From Moniliophthora roreri (lineage: Eukaryota > Basidiomycota > Agaricomycetes > Agaricales > Marasmiaceae), in the NCBI GenBank assembly GCA_001466705.2, contig LATX02000078.1, positions 806,001 to 870,000 of the forward strand: 64,000 nt of DNA, written 5' to 3'. Positions 1 through 10,340 of this stretch are shown piece after piece (within the stretch, counting starts at the first letter, position 1; every line of letters starts with the position of its first letter). The notes under the pieces were generated by a model. It saw nothing but the letters and a program-made list of their open reading frames with translations. It was not told where the DNA came from and searched no databases. The translations under genes and the position numbers were made by a program.

Positions 1-905
1 ATACACGCATACGTACCTGATTTTATTGTCTTTTACTGGTACTAGGCCCTGAGTGAGATTTGGCCAAGTCGTGATCGTAGATCTCCTTTGTGCTTTGCCA
101 GTGACGTTTTTGGGTCATTCTTGGGGACAGGATGCACGAAAATGCCGATTGGTAATACCATTGATAGTAACAAGGATTCCGAGAAACTCGCAAAGCGAAC
201 GCGCTTTCACTGCTTTCCGTTATAAATCAATGAATGTAGTCGGGCTGAGTTCAAAGTTTCGAGCTTGTTCAGGTCTCTACACGAGTCCTATACACGGGGA
301 AGGAGCATTATCGAATCCAAAGTATGAGTGTACGCGATATGAAGTAATCTTGGGCCGCAGAGTTGGCCAGGCCATCTTCTTATCGCCTAGGACTTGCTTA
401 AGAGCTCCGCAGAAGGATATATTATGCCAGAAGGCGCGAATTCAGTCGAGGGCATGACTGCACGTGAGACGCAGGAGAATGGGCCTTAAGAATCAAGACA
501 ATCCCGTGAACTAAAGAGTGAGACCTGACGACACAGCACCTGAGTAGTCGGGTTGTCTTTCGGTCGCTGCATATATACGCTTGAGCAGGCACGGATATAC
601 TGAGTCGAAATCTTCAGTGGACTTGTATGACCCCGAGCAATAGCCAGTCACTCTGGCTTTTGAAGTTCAATGAACAAGTTATTCACGAAAATTGAGATAC
701 ATCACGCACTACGTTCTTGCTTGGAACCTGCAGGGTTGCAGAGCCCTTGTCCAATTGTAGTTGAGAGAGAGAGAAAATTCTGACCCTAACCCACGAGCGA
801 CAGGCCGGCCGCAGGCCGGATGACGTCTGGAACAATCCAGTAAAGATCTGCTCGTGTCGCCAACCACCTGAACTTTCTTTCTTCAGCACCATCACCATCC
901 CAGGA
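1..905. other. Left-edge intergenic region
   Basis: No coding sequence I can support. The open frames here have no recognisable motif, no consistent splice pattern and no signal peptide. The last part is the 5' flank of the RING ligase gene. Confidence 0.5.
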
Positions 906-2415
906 ATGCGCAGACTAGTCATGACCTGGGACGTTCATATGTCTGCTCTTGCTCTATTTCTCCTTTTCTTTACCCAGGCGAACTGCCTCACAGCCGAGGA
1001 ATTCTCCGCCAAGTTTTCGCTTAACATTAGCTCTGAAAAGGGCTGGTTTCGCTGGGCATGGGGTGCAGAAAGCACGGTTTCCGTTGTGGATCGATCTCCT
1101 GTAATATCGTTCGCTTCAAGACCAGGTGTGTTATCCAAGGTTATTTATAACAGGCACGGCAAACTTATGAAATTGCAAAACATCCAGCCGCCTTTGGGGA
1201 AGAAATTAATGGTCCTATCCTTGGATACGTGTTACCACTGTCTTCTTTCACCGAGCAATGTGCGAACAGGTCGCTCAACGATCCCCCTTCCAACTTTGGA
1301 TGCCCTACACTTTGTGTCTCAGGCCCTAATGAGCCAGACCCCTCTGAACCATGGATTGCGCTTGTGCAACGAGGCAAATGTGAATTTGTCAACAAAGTCC
1401 GAGAAGCACAACGGTTGGGTGCACGAGCTGTTGTCGTTGGTGGGGATAATCCTGAAGTTTCTGGGTTTCCTGATACCCTTGTGAACATGTATAGTCCAGG
1501 TCAGTCCCATTGATCGTCAATCATCCATGTTGATTAACCTGCTTTTCATAGCACAGAGGACTCCTCAGATGTCAGGATAGCAGCCACATTCATAAAATAT
1601 TCTGATTACGTGGAACTATCTACTCTCATAGCTGCGTCGAACACATCTCACGCTGGTCTTAGGACCTTGTCCCTGTTAATTACCGCGGAATACTCGGCAT
1701 GGGAATGGTACTCGTATGACCTCCTTATTTGATTTTCCCTGCAAGTATACTGACAGCTTGCAGGCCTATAGTGACGTTCATCATAATCTTACTATTACCG
1801 TCAATTTTGACGTTCCTCACTCTTCTCATTCACCGCATAAGGGCCGCTCGCGCTGCTCAACGTGAGCGTGCACCTGAAGATATCGTGCACGGTTTGCCGT
1901 GGAGAGTGTGGACAGGTACGGGTTGGGAGAAACATGAGGGCAACGAGGCCCCGGGAAGTGCCGGTGCTGCTGCCTTTGTTGATCTGGAACAAGGGCTCTC
2001 AAAACCTTATGCAGGAGGGGATTTACCAGGAAATAATGAAGCCCAGCACCCGTCCACGTCAAGACAGGAAGAGTCTGGCACTCAGCCGTGGTTTGAGACA
2101 CAAATGGAATGTGCCATATGTCTCTCCGAGTTTGAGAAAGGAGACAAAGTCAGAGTACTTCCTTGTCATCATATCTTTCACATGGCAGAAGTAGATGAGT
2201 GGCTCATTCAGCGGAAGAAATTGGTACGTTTATCAATCTTCGCCGTACAAGCTATGGCTAATTTTAGTACTACGCAGTGTCCCGTATGCAAGGCCGACGT
2301 GACGCAACCTCACCCAGATTCACCGTCTCCTCGGGAAAACGCACATGATGCTGATGAACCCACCGAACGGACGCCCCTGCTGGGTAACACTCGCGCACTT
2401 GACAGTGATTCTTGA
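906..2415 (+). CDS. PA-TM-RING (RNF13/GRAIL-like) E3 ubiquitin ligase
   Basis: Likely a membrane-bound E3 ubiquitin ligase of the endosome/vacuole route. Exons join cleanly with introns at 1101-1153, 1500-1556, 1714-1763 and 2224-2277, giving 431 aa in one frame. Order: signal peptide with a hydrophobic LALFLLFF core; luminal protease-associated domain with GYVLPLSSFT and VQRGKCEF; one transmembrane helix (VTFIIILLLPSILTFLTLL); cytosolic RING with CAIC, LPCHHIFH and, after the last intron, CPVC. The sixth zinc ligand, normally Cys, reads Glu (HMAEVDEW). ATGs at 906, 921 and 939 share the frame; 939 gives the neatest signal peptide, 906 is the most 5'. The last intron is 54 nt and stop-free, so it can be misread as coding. 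The domain set is seen; substrates are unknown. Confidence 0.88.
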
Positions 2416-3136
2416 CGCATGCTTTTTCACGATATTGCACGAACCTTACACATGATGACTTCACCAACAGAAATTTGTATCTTGTACCCACAACACCCGT
2501 TCGTTGTTTTGTCTTTCCTGCGCATTCATATTCTATCTGTGTACTAGTCTCTAATGCCCTACTCTTGGAATGACGTTCAACTTGCGTTCAACACTCCTCT
2601 GTGTGACGGTCACACGATCGGTCTCGTTTCGTGCAGTTACCGAAGTTCGTCCTTTGGTTGGAGCATTGCTTCCTCTCCAGATAGGATGTTCATTATTCCA
2701 GGTGATATTTCGTTGTTTTCAAACGACTTTTATCCTTTCGGCTAATTCATGTTCAAATAGAATCGAGTCCGACCTAGCAACATGAATTGAAGGTGTAAAA
2801 TTTTTACACAAAACTTCCGAACCCGAGTGCGTCGGACGTATCCTTGCCATCAAGAAGTGGCGCCACGCGAGAACTACGCTCGCACTCTGAATTGAATTCC
2901 TGGAGCACCTCATTCGAACGCTTGCTTTGGAATTTTTTGCAGTCCCTTCTGAATGGACGTGGAGCCTGCTGTTAGTCCGAATTTCTTCATACATTGATTC
3001 TGTGCGCTACATCGTAAGACTTGCGGAGCAGGAAACAGGTATAAAATGATGTTGCACTCACAGGATCCCCTCAGTCCTTCGGAGGATCAGAAACACTCTC
3101 AAGACCCAAGGCCTTCTTAGTCCTATGCCCAACAGA
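2416..3136. other. Intergenic region with 5' flank of the proline-rich gene
   Basis: No gene supported. It holds the 3' flank of the RING ligase and the promoter of the next gene, including a TATA box near 3040. Confidence 0.5.
3040..3046 (+). promoter_or_regulatory. TATA box
   Basis: TATAAAA lies 97 bases before the ATG at 3137, a usual distance for a fungal core promoter. It suggests a strongly expressed small secreted protein. Inference from sequence only. Confidence 0.55.
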
Positions 3137-3642
3137 ATGAAGACATTCATCCTTACAGCACTTGTCGCTGCTTTGTCTGCTGGAGCGGTACGTCTTTGAG
3201 GGTTCGATTGTTCTTAGGTACGACTCATAAGTTTGTCTTGTAGCTTCCGCAGGGAGGCGCACCGCCACCGCCTTCTTCCACGGCTGCGCCGCCGCCTACT
3301 TCTCTACCTCCATTCCCAACTGGGTCGTTCCCACCTTTCCCTAGCGGACCCTTCTCGTTCCCACCTTTCCCTAGCGGATCCTTCTCATTCCCGCCTTTCC
3401 CAAGCGGATCTGGCTTTCCTCCATTTCCAACTGGGACTGGCTTTCCACCCTTCCCAAGTGGGCCTTTCCCAAGTGGACCATTCTCTTTCCCCCCATTTCC
3501 TTCGGGCTCTTTCCCACCATTCCCTACAGGAACGGCTTTCCCTAGTGGACCCTTCTCGTTCCTGCCTTTCCCAAGTGGAACAGAAGTTCCGCCGCCGCCA
3601 CCACCTCCTTCGTCGACCGCTTCAGGCGCTTCTTCTGCTTAA
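3137..3642 (+). CDS. Small secreted proline/phenylalanine-rich repeat protein
   Basis: A 149-aa protein in two exons (intron 3188-3243, GTACGT..TAG, phase 0). Residues 1-17 (MKTFILTALVAALSAGA) are a clear signal peptide; the intron falls at its end. The mature part is low complexity: about ten turns of FPPFPSG or FPPFPTG separated by short FSF, GSGF and TGTGF links, flanked by polyproline runs near both ends. There are no cysteines and no catalytic motif. An in-frame ATG at 3125 would add four residues. Such proteins are often cell-wall or surface components or candidate effectors; nothing here fixes a role. The repeats differ in silent positions, so they are not a very recent expansion. Confidence 0.8.
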
Positions 3643-3779
3643 TGACCTGGCGAGTCTGAAGCTATCGTAAGTTTTGATTGACCTTTTGTGACTACCGCGC
3701 CTCAACGACCTTCATAGCACTGTTTGACCGTCATACACGGACGAAAGCAATCTTCATGAACTCTGCCTTATCGCTAGTT

Positions 3780-3833
3780 GTACGAAAGAAAAAGAAAGAA
3801 AGAAAAAAGAAAAAAACACAAAAAAAAAGGTAT
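3780..3833. repeat. A-rich low-complexity tract
   Basis: A run of GAAA/AAAG and poly-A about 140 bases past the stop of the proline-rich gene. Possibly part of its 3' end region; no coding content. Confidence 0.6.
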
Positions 3834-4092
3834 GTAGACGCGAATGTATCTAAATGTTTGTACTGTGGAATCCAACCACCTCCAACGTCATGTTCACTCT
3901 GATGTCCAAAAGCACGCCTGTTTATGACAGTATCGTATTGTCCAGGGAGTGATAAAATACAATGTAGGGTACGAAAATGTCCGACGAAGCAGTCCGTAGT
4001 TCCATCCAGTCGAATCCAAAAATACAGAGAAAATATAAAGTAGATGTATGATGACTTTACAATACTCAGTCCAAGGTGCAATATCCAATACT

Positions 4093-6228
4093 CTATCGAC
4101 GAGCGTCCCAAGGATTTGGATAAGGGTTGTCCTGATTCTGATATGGTGCGGGCGCTTGGTTCGCCTGTTGAGGAGCATCATACAGCTGCTGGGGGTTGAA
4201 TGGGGTGCTCTGATCCCGCATATCCGGTGCAGGGACGCTAAGACGGCTATAAGCACCCAAGGAACCTCCTGGCTTGGAGACGTTGCCATTTCTCCTGCGA
4301 CGATAGAAGCATGCGAAGATGAGCAGGAGCACAGCAAGTGAGCCTGCAGCGATCGCAAGGCCCAAGTAGAGCGCCCTGTTGGACTTGGTGTTGTTCCCGG
4401 GGGTGCTATTGCGTTGCTTTCCTGGACCGAGGGTCTGTCCATCAGTAGTGTCAACGCCTTCCAAGCGAACCTGGACAAAATCGGAATGGGCTAGAAGGAA
4501 AGCGTAGATAAGCATACAGCTTGGACTATGTATGACGAAGAAGATTCTTACCTTCAGATGGTTCCGTTGTAGAAAGCATTTGAATATAAGGATTGCCGCG
4601 CTTAGTGCCGTTAGATCCAGCGACAAAGTCACCAAAGTTGAACAGCGTGTACGCGTTCCGGACTGGAAGGCATTGTTAGTGCGTTGTCCCGGCCATATTG
4701 AGGATATTGCTTGAAACTCACGGAAAGACATTCCAAGGATGATATCGTAAGTAGGATCATTGGTAACCTTGAACGAGAATGGTTGGAACTACGAGTTCAC
4801 CCGGTTAAAGTCTGTTAATCGTACAGAATAGGACGCAACCCACCATGCCAATGCAACAATTATCACCGTTCGAGTTCTGAATAGGAGAAATATTGAGTAT
4901 CTTTGGGTCTCTGAGAACCAAGACATCAGCATCTTTGATAATCAATCAAAAGCAGAGAATCGTACAAGGTGGCGTCGAGCGGATGGATGGGATAACGTTG
5001 ACCTCCGATGGCGAATGTCAAGTTTACCTCTTGATTACAGGGAACAATCCAAGCTGGACCACCGACACTAGAGATATTGACCAATTGTGCTCCCGTAAGC
5101 CTACCGTAAAAATCTTCGGCAACGGTGCTACACGAATCGAAGTCAGCGGTGACAGGAAGCATTCCGACATGAAACCTGACATACGGTGGGACTTGTGTTA
5201 ATGAAAAACCAGTATCGACGAGTGCAGTCGCCTGCTTGGGGTTCTTTGTCCCACTGACGGCAGATGTGAACACCACAGATTTGTTATCAGGACCAATAAT
5301 TCCATCCGCATCGAGAAGAATCTGGAAATGCTGATTGCCCTTTTTGCGCAGAGGAACTATTGTGACAGGCAATTTCGGCTGGCTGGTAACGGCGCTTAAT
5401 TCAGGTAAAGTCTCTCCGATCGAGATATCGCCTGGGAAGGCGTCGCTAGGATCTGGAGGACCGAGGTGTGAGTCGACGGCGGAGTAAATAGAGGTGAGCA
5501 TGGAGCATGTACCTTCAAGTCGACCGAGTTGGATGGCGAGGTAATTGGGGGTGCTGGTATTTTGCATAAATATACTGTCAAGGAGTGGCACTCCAGCATT
5601 GGTCTTGAGAGTGGAGTAGATGTTGGAGTTGTCATGAGGTCCGAGGCCAACGAGGCCGGTACCCTGTTTATTTTCGTCATCTGGCCTGATTTCCACTGAA
5701 TTGCGATGATTGAGAAGATGGATTCCGTTTTTCGTGCGAAACACGTACGGTATGCCTGATTAGGAACTTTGAAGGATGCAAAAGTAACTTCCGCCGTCTT
5801 GATTGGACCTTTCAACCTTATGAGTGACTCGCTGGTCTTGAACACAGGAAGCCACTCACCTTGCACCTTTCCCACAGCATATTCGACACCGGCTTGCTTC
5901 CCGGTGCTCTTCGCGCCAGGTACAGTTCCCGCAACCCATAGGTCCGCACTAAGAGCTAGAATGAGCACGCATTCATCTACGAACAATTGCAGACGCACCT
6001 TCCAGTATCAATCAACACGGAGAACGTATCACCATTCAAATTGATATTTGCATAATAGCTAATGTCCGCCGAGTTATTTAGTGGTGAAGTCCCATTCAAG
6101 TTTCCACGTCGTGAAAGTGCTATCTCGTCCAAAAAATTCCTGTGACGTCCCTCGATTTTCAGGTGCAGAGCATTCGTCAGACAAAGCAAAGAAGTTAAAG
6201 GAATGGAAAAAGATGAGATAAGTCTCAT
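4093..6228 (-). CDS. Membrane-anchored pepsin-like (A1) aspartic protease
   Basis: Ten exons give 544 aa in one frame; introns 5949-5998, 5809-5859, 5696-5748, 5453-5512, 5128-5184, 4911-4965, 4789-4843, 4663-4721 and 4491-4551. N-terminal signal peptide (MRLISSFSIPLTSLLCLTNA), a propeptide, then the two catalytic motifs: LIDTGSADLW and LVDTGFSLTQ. Near the C terminus is a transmembrane helix (ALYLGLAIAAGSLAVLLLIF) followed by RRRR and a Pro/Gln/Asn-rich cytosolic tail. This layout (ectodomain, single helix, short tail) suggests a cell-surface or secretory-pathway protease. It is a divergent paralog of the plus-strand gene starting at 7548 and shares several intron positions with it. Substrate unknown. 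Confidence 0.9.
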
Positions 6229-7547
6229 TGAAGGGGAGAAGAAAAAACAAGTGAAATGAAGATGATGGTCGTCAGTAAGAAAGATAGAAAACGGGAGCGC
6301 TCCTCAAGCTCCTCAGCATTGATGGTCTTCCATTATGAATGTAGTGCGGCGGTGTCGGCCGGACAGACCGAAGTTACACGGTGGAGACATGTGGGTGACG
6401 GTTTGACAGCACAGCCCTAGCGATGAATATCAGCGGTGCATATTAACTCTGAGCGATTTACTTGAGTGACCTTTTGTGGATTCTGAACCAAAAACTACTG
6501 AATCTACTCCCAGCTTTGATTTCTCCAACCCAAGACATCCTTCGATATCCGGTTTGTCTTGGCTTGAAGCATACACCCGGTGGCTATGTCCGTAAGATCG
6601 GCGCCAGGTAAGGACTCGAGGAGATGAGCAACTCGCCGGTTGGCGAGCGCCAATATCATTGTCAATGTTCACTAAGTATGTATGCGGTGCTAATATTGCA
6701 CTAGTGGCGCCAGGTATGCGGGTCTGGAATCAGTCGTGCCTTCAAATTGAACCTTGAGTCACTTCAGTATCATCGCGTAGTATGAGCTTACCTCCCGGTT
6801 CATTAAGGCATGTTACTGAACAGCTTTCCATACAGCATGAAAAGTCGCAGCGCCAACTTCAAGGTCCGATATGTAGTAGATGTTTGACTGGGCAGCAGCT
6901 ACAGTTCGATCTAGGTGGATGATTTCTACTTGAGGAACAATTCAGGACACGATCAATTAAACTTAACACGTACCAGAGGTTAGCAAACTGAGGGCGACTA
7001 GCAATCAGAATGCTGTTTTCTTTGCCACAAGGCGCTGATTCCCTCGTTTGGCTCCAGAACCAATCCGTGCGCCTAGTTGTAGGTTTGCAAATGGAAGCCA
7101 ATCCTGCGAATTGTGGCGTTCTCGTTTGACAAGTTCATTAAGAGTTTTTGACGCCTTGGTGTGACCTCATGAGTTCCTTGTGCTTCTTGTGGATCGCTGA
7201 TGGTGATTTTGACTTGGATCACGATATCCGTTGTCGATTTTCGTTTTCGCTTTGGTCGACCTCTCGTGAAGCCTGACACCGCGATGCAGACGCATTCAGA
7301 GATCATTGTTGAATGAAGTTATTGAAGCTCGCATAATAGGAGCAGGGCTGAAACTTTTGCGGTGTGATCTCACCGTCGATGAGCGCTTGAGTTCTGACCG
7401 CAACAGACGAAACGAGGCAACGCCGCGCCAGCGAAAGCTGGGAACTTCCCACGCTTGTTTGGTTTTACTCGAAACAGTTTGGTAAAGTTTCCCCTGTTCT
7501 CGTTTCTTCACAGTTATTCACTACGACTGCAGGTGTTGAATGCCCCT
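6229..7547. other. 1.3-kb region between the divergent protease genes
   Basis: Bidirectional promoter region of the two aspartic protease genes. Short open frames occur; one on the minus strand near 7230-7260 encodes a basic GRPKRKRK string resembling an AT-hook, but no gene structure supports it. Confidence 0.5.
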
Positions 7548-9800
7548 ATGCACTCTTTTATCCCACTCTCGTTACTCTTAATCACTTTCAATTTCTCTCT
7601 ACATGCTCTCGGTGTCAAAATACCTTTCCATGTCCTACCAGCGAAATATCCTTCAACAAATCACAGGCTCATTCGTCGCGGGAGCGGTACAGTCCCATTG
7701 CAAAACATAGGGAATGCTCAGTATGTTGCCAATATAACGCTCGCGGGAGTTGAGCTACCGGTTTTGTTGGATACGGGGAGGTAATGTTTGCAATGCTGTC
7801 GGCGGATGACTTGGTTTTTGGTGGCTAATTCTCTTATAGCTCGGATCTATGGGTCAATTTCCCATCCTCACCACCCTCAACGACAGACCTTGGGAAGAGT
7901 TTATCGCTCCATTATGCAATCGGCTCTGCAACCGGTGCGTCTCAATCATACTGGGCTGCCCACACGCTGGCTAACCCAATCTACATCTAGGTAGAATAGT
8001 TTCGGCACCGTTGCAGTTCGGTGGTTATACCGTCGACAAACAGGCATTTCGTCCGTATCAAAACTTCCATATACGCGTACACAAAATACTCAATTCTCTC
8101 AAACAGTCCGGGTCGATAATGCAGACTCCTTTTCTTCCGACATTCACAAACAGGGATACGCAGGTCTCATGGGATTGGGTCCAAACTCTGGCAGTCAAAT
8201 AATGGACAAGATTGACTCTCATTCAGCGGACTCGGTGCTAAGCCGAATCTTCACCCAAAACAAGACGAACCAGAACTTCATGTCGTTTATGCTTGATCGT
8301 AAAGGCACACCTTCACACCTGGTTACAGGCCAAATTACGATATCTGAAATTGTACCTGGTTGGGAGAACATCACGTCAATGCCCAAGCTCGACGTAGAAC
8401 AGGTTCACAGGCTCTTGGATTCTGGTGTGTGATGATATTTATGTCGCATCTGTCACAGGGTTCTCAATCTTCTATTATTATTTTTTAGATCAACACTGGC
8501 AGGCCTTGACAGACAAAGACAACGGTATCATTGGCCCGGACGGCCAGGTCATCAAGGTCAAAACCATAGTTCCTAAAGCGCCAAAGTCGCAACTCGTGAC
8601 TGTTTTTGACTCTGGGTTCACTTTCAGGTGAGTACTTTACCTAATTGTCCAAATTTTCTTGCTCACCCCTCGTCAGTCAAGTACCTCGAGATGTGTCTGA
8701 TGCTATTTATGGCCGCGTGCAAGGGGCAGTCTATGATAGCAAGAACGAATGGTGGACGGTCCCCTGTGGGCAGATGCTCAACATCAGTTTCAATTTCGGC
8801 GGTAAAAACTACCCCATTCATCCATTGGATACGGTGGACGACAATTTCAATGTTCGTAACGCCAATGGTGACCGTGTCTGCATCGGAGCTGTCAGTCCTC
8901 TCGTCTTCCCATTCCTTTTCTTACTCACAATCGCGTAGTTCCAGCCAATCACCTCTGCATTCAGTCTGCTCGGGAACTATGATATGATCATGGGCATGAA
9001 CTTCCGTCAGTTCAGTCTCGCCTCCAAGCCCTTCATCTCTTAATATTGCTTTTGCAGTGCGCAACGCTTACACACTCATGGACTTTGGCAACTGGGTCGA
9101 AGGTGCATCGACCGACAGAAACGATCCATACATTCAGCTTCTTTCCGTAACAGACGTCAACCAAGCGCACGCCGACTTCGTTTCCCTTCGACTAAGCGGT
9201 ACCGACATAACCGCGGACGCCAAATGGAGTCTCCTACCAGCAGATCAGATGCAGCACTCTCCTGTTTCTGATGAGGAGAAGAAGAAGAAATATCAAGAGA
9301 TGGTGCTCAGCCGATGGCCCTACATCCTCATGGGTTGTCTCCTATTCGTCATTCTTGTCATTGGATGTATCATCTGGAAGTGCTGCCGCCGTCGCAGAGC
9401 CAAGAAGAACGCGAAGGGAAAGACAGAGAAGGGAGAGAGCACGATGTTTGGAACAAGTGGACAACCTGCGTCGTATGCGCCGTTGGAAGAACCCAATACA
9501 GCGTCGACCTACGATTTGCCACTCAAAGAGCCGCCTTCGTCTGCGTCACCAGGCTTTCCGCACCACGATACTCGACAGAGCTATATGAACCATCCAGACC
9601 AGAATCATTCCGGCTTCCTGCCTTCGGAAAGTCGATCGAGTTTCAACTCGTACAGACAGCAAGATGTCCCGTCGTTGTCATACCAAGGGGATTATTCACA
9701 CAAACCACCCAGTCCTGGGTACGGCGGATCAAGCCCTTACGGCTCACCCGGTGGAGGATATGGATACAATACCAACCAACAGCAACAGTACTATCATTAA
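7548..9800 (+). CDS. Membrane-anchored pepsin-like (A1) aspartic protease, paralog 2
   Basis: Eight exons give 622 aa in frame; introns 7781-7839, 7935-7990, 8051-8106, 8425-8488, 8628-8676, 8891-8938 and 9006-9057. Signal peptide (PLSLLLITFNFSLHALG), propeptide, first catalytic motif LLDTGSSDLW, second motif VFDSGFTFSQ (Asp-Ser-Gly, an accepted variant of Asp-Thr-Gly), and WWTVPCGQ / NYPIHPLD, which the minus-strand gene mirrors. A transmembrane helix (YILMGCLLFVILVIGCIIW) precedes KCCRRRR and a long cytosolic tail of about 150 residues rich in Pro, Ser, Tyr and Gly that ends in QQQQYYH. The tail is much longer than in the paralog, hinting at added sorting or signalling contacts. Confidence 0.92.
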
Positions 9801-10340
9801 TATCGACAAGCATTGCGGAGAGGAAGTACACTTACCCTTGTTTTCATATGTTTCTTCGGACATTCAGACCTGTTATATTATCTCTTATTCATGGATTGGA
9901 TATCGGCAGGCTCAGTATTCAAAGTGCGCACGTAATTCACAGTACATATGAAATTCATCTTTCACATCTTGAAGGACCTTCCTTTTTCGAACACGTGGAG
10001 CGTTCTCAGCACGCGTCATTGTCACGCCTTAAGTTTGCGTAATTTGAACGACTAAAGACTTGGCAAGGTTTCAGACGCAACAAGATATCTCGGTTCAAAT
10101 GAAAGGTGCTAGTGAGCTCAACAGACGTTCAACTCTGGTTGGGCACGAGCGATTTCCAGAATCCCCAAAGGGGTTTATATAACAACTTGCGCCAGATTAG
10201 ATGTCAGTTCATCGATCTGGCATTACCGTTCAAGCTTTACCTGGCGCGCAGGTTACATGTGGTGATATTCATCGTAGAACGATGGATTATGCGCAAGTCC
10301 TGGCCTCTGTCGTTGGACGATTCTCACAAACTCATCTCTC
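9801..10340. other. Intergenic region
   Basis: 3' flank of the protease gene and, from about 10230, sequence similar to the 5' flank of the intact F-box gene at 38.9 kb. No separate gene seen. Confidence 0.5.

Noticed and set aside
53..457. Open frame of 134 codons at the left edge
   Set aside because: No motif, no signal peptide, no splice partners; composition like random sequence.
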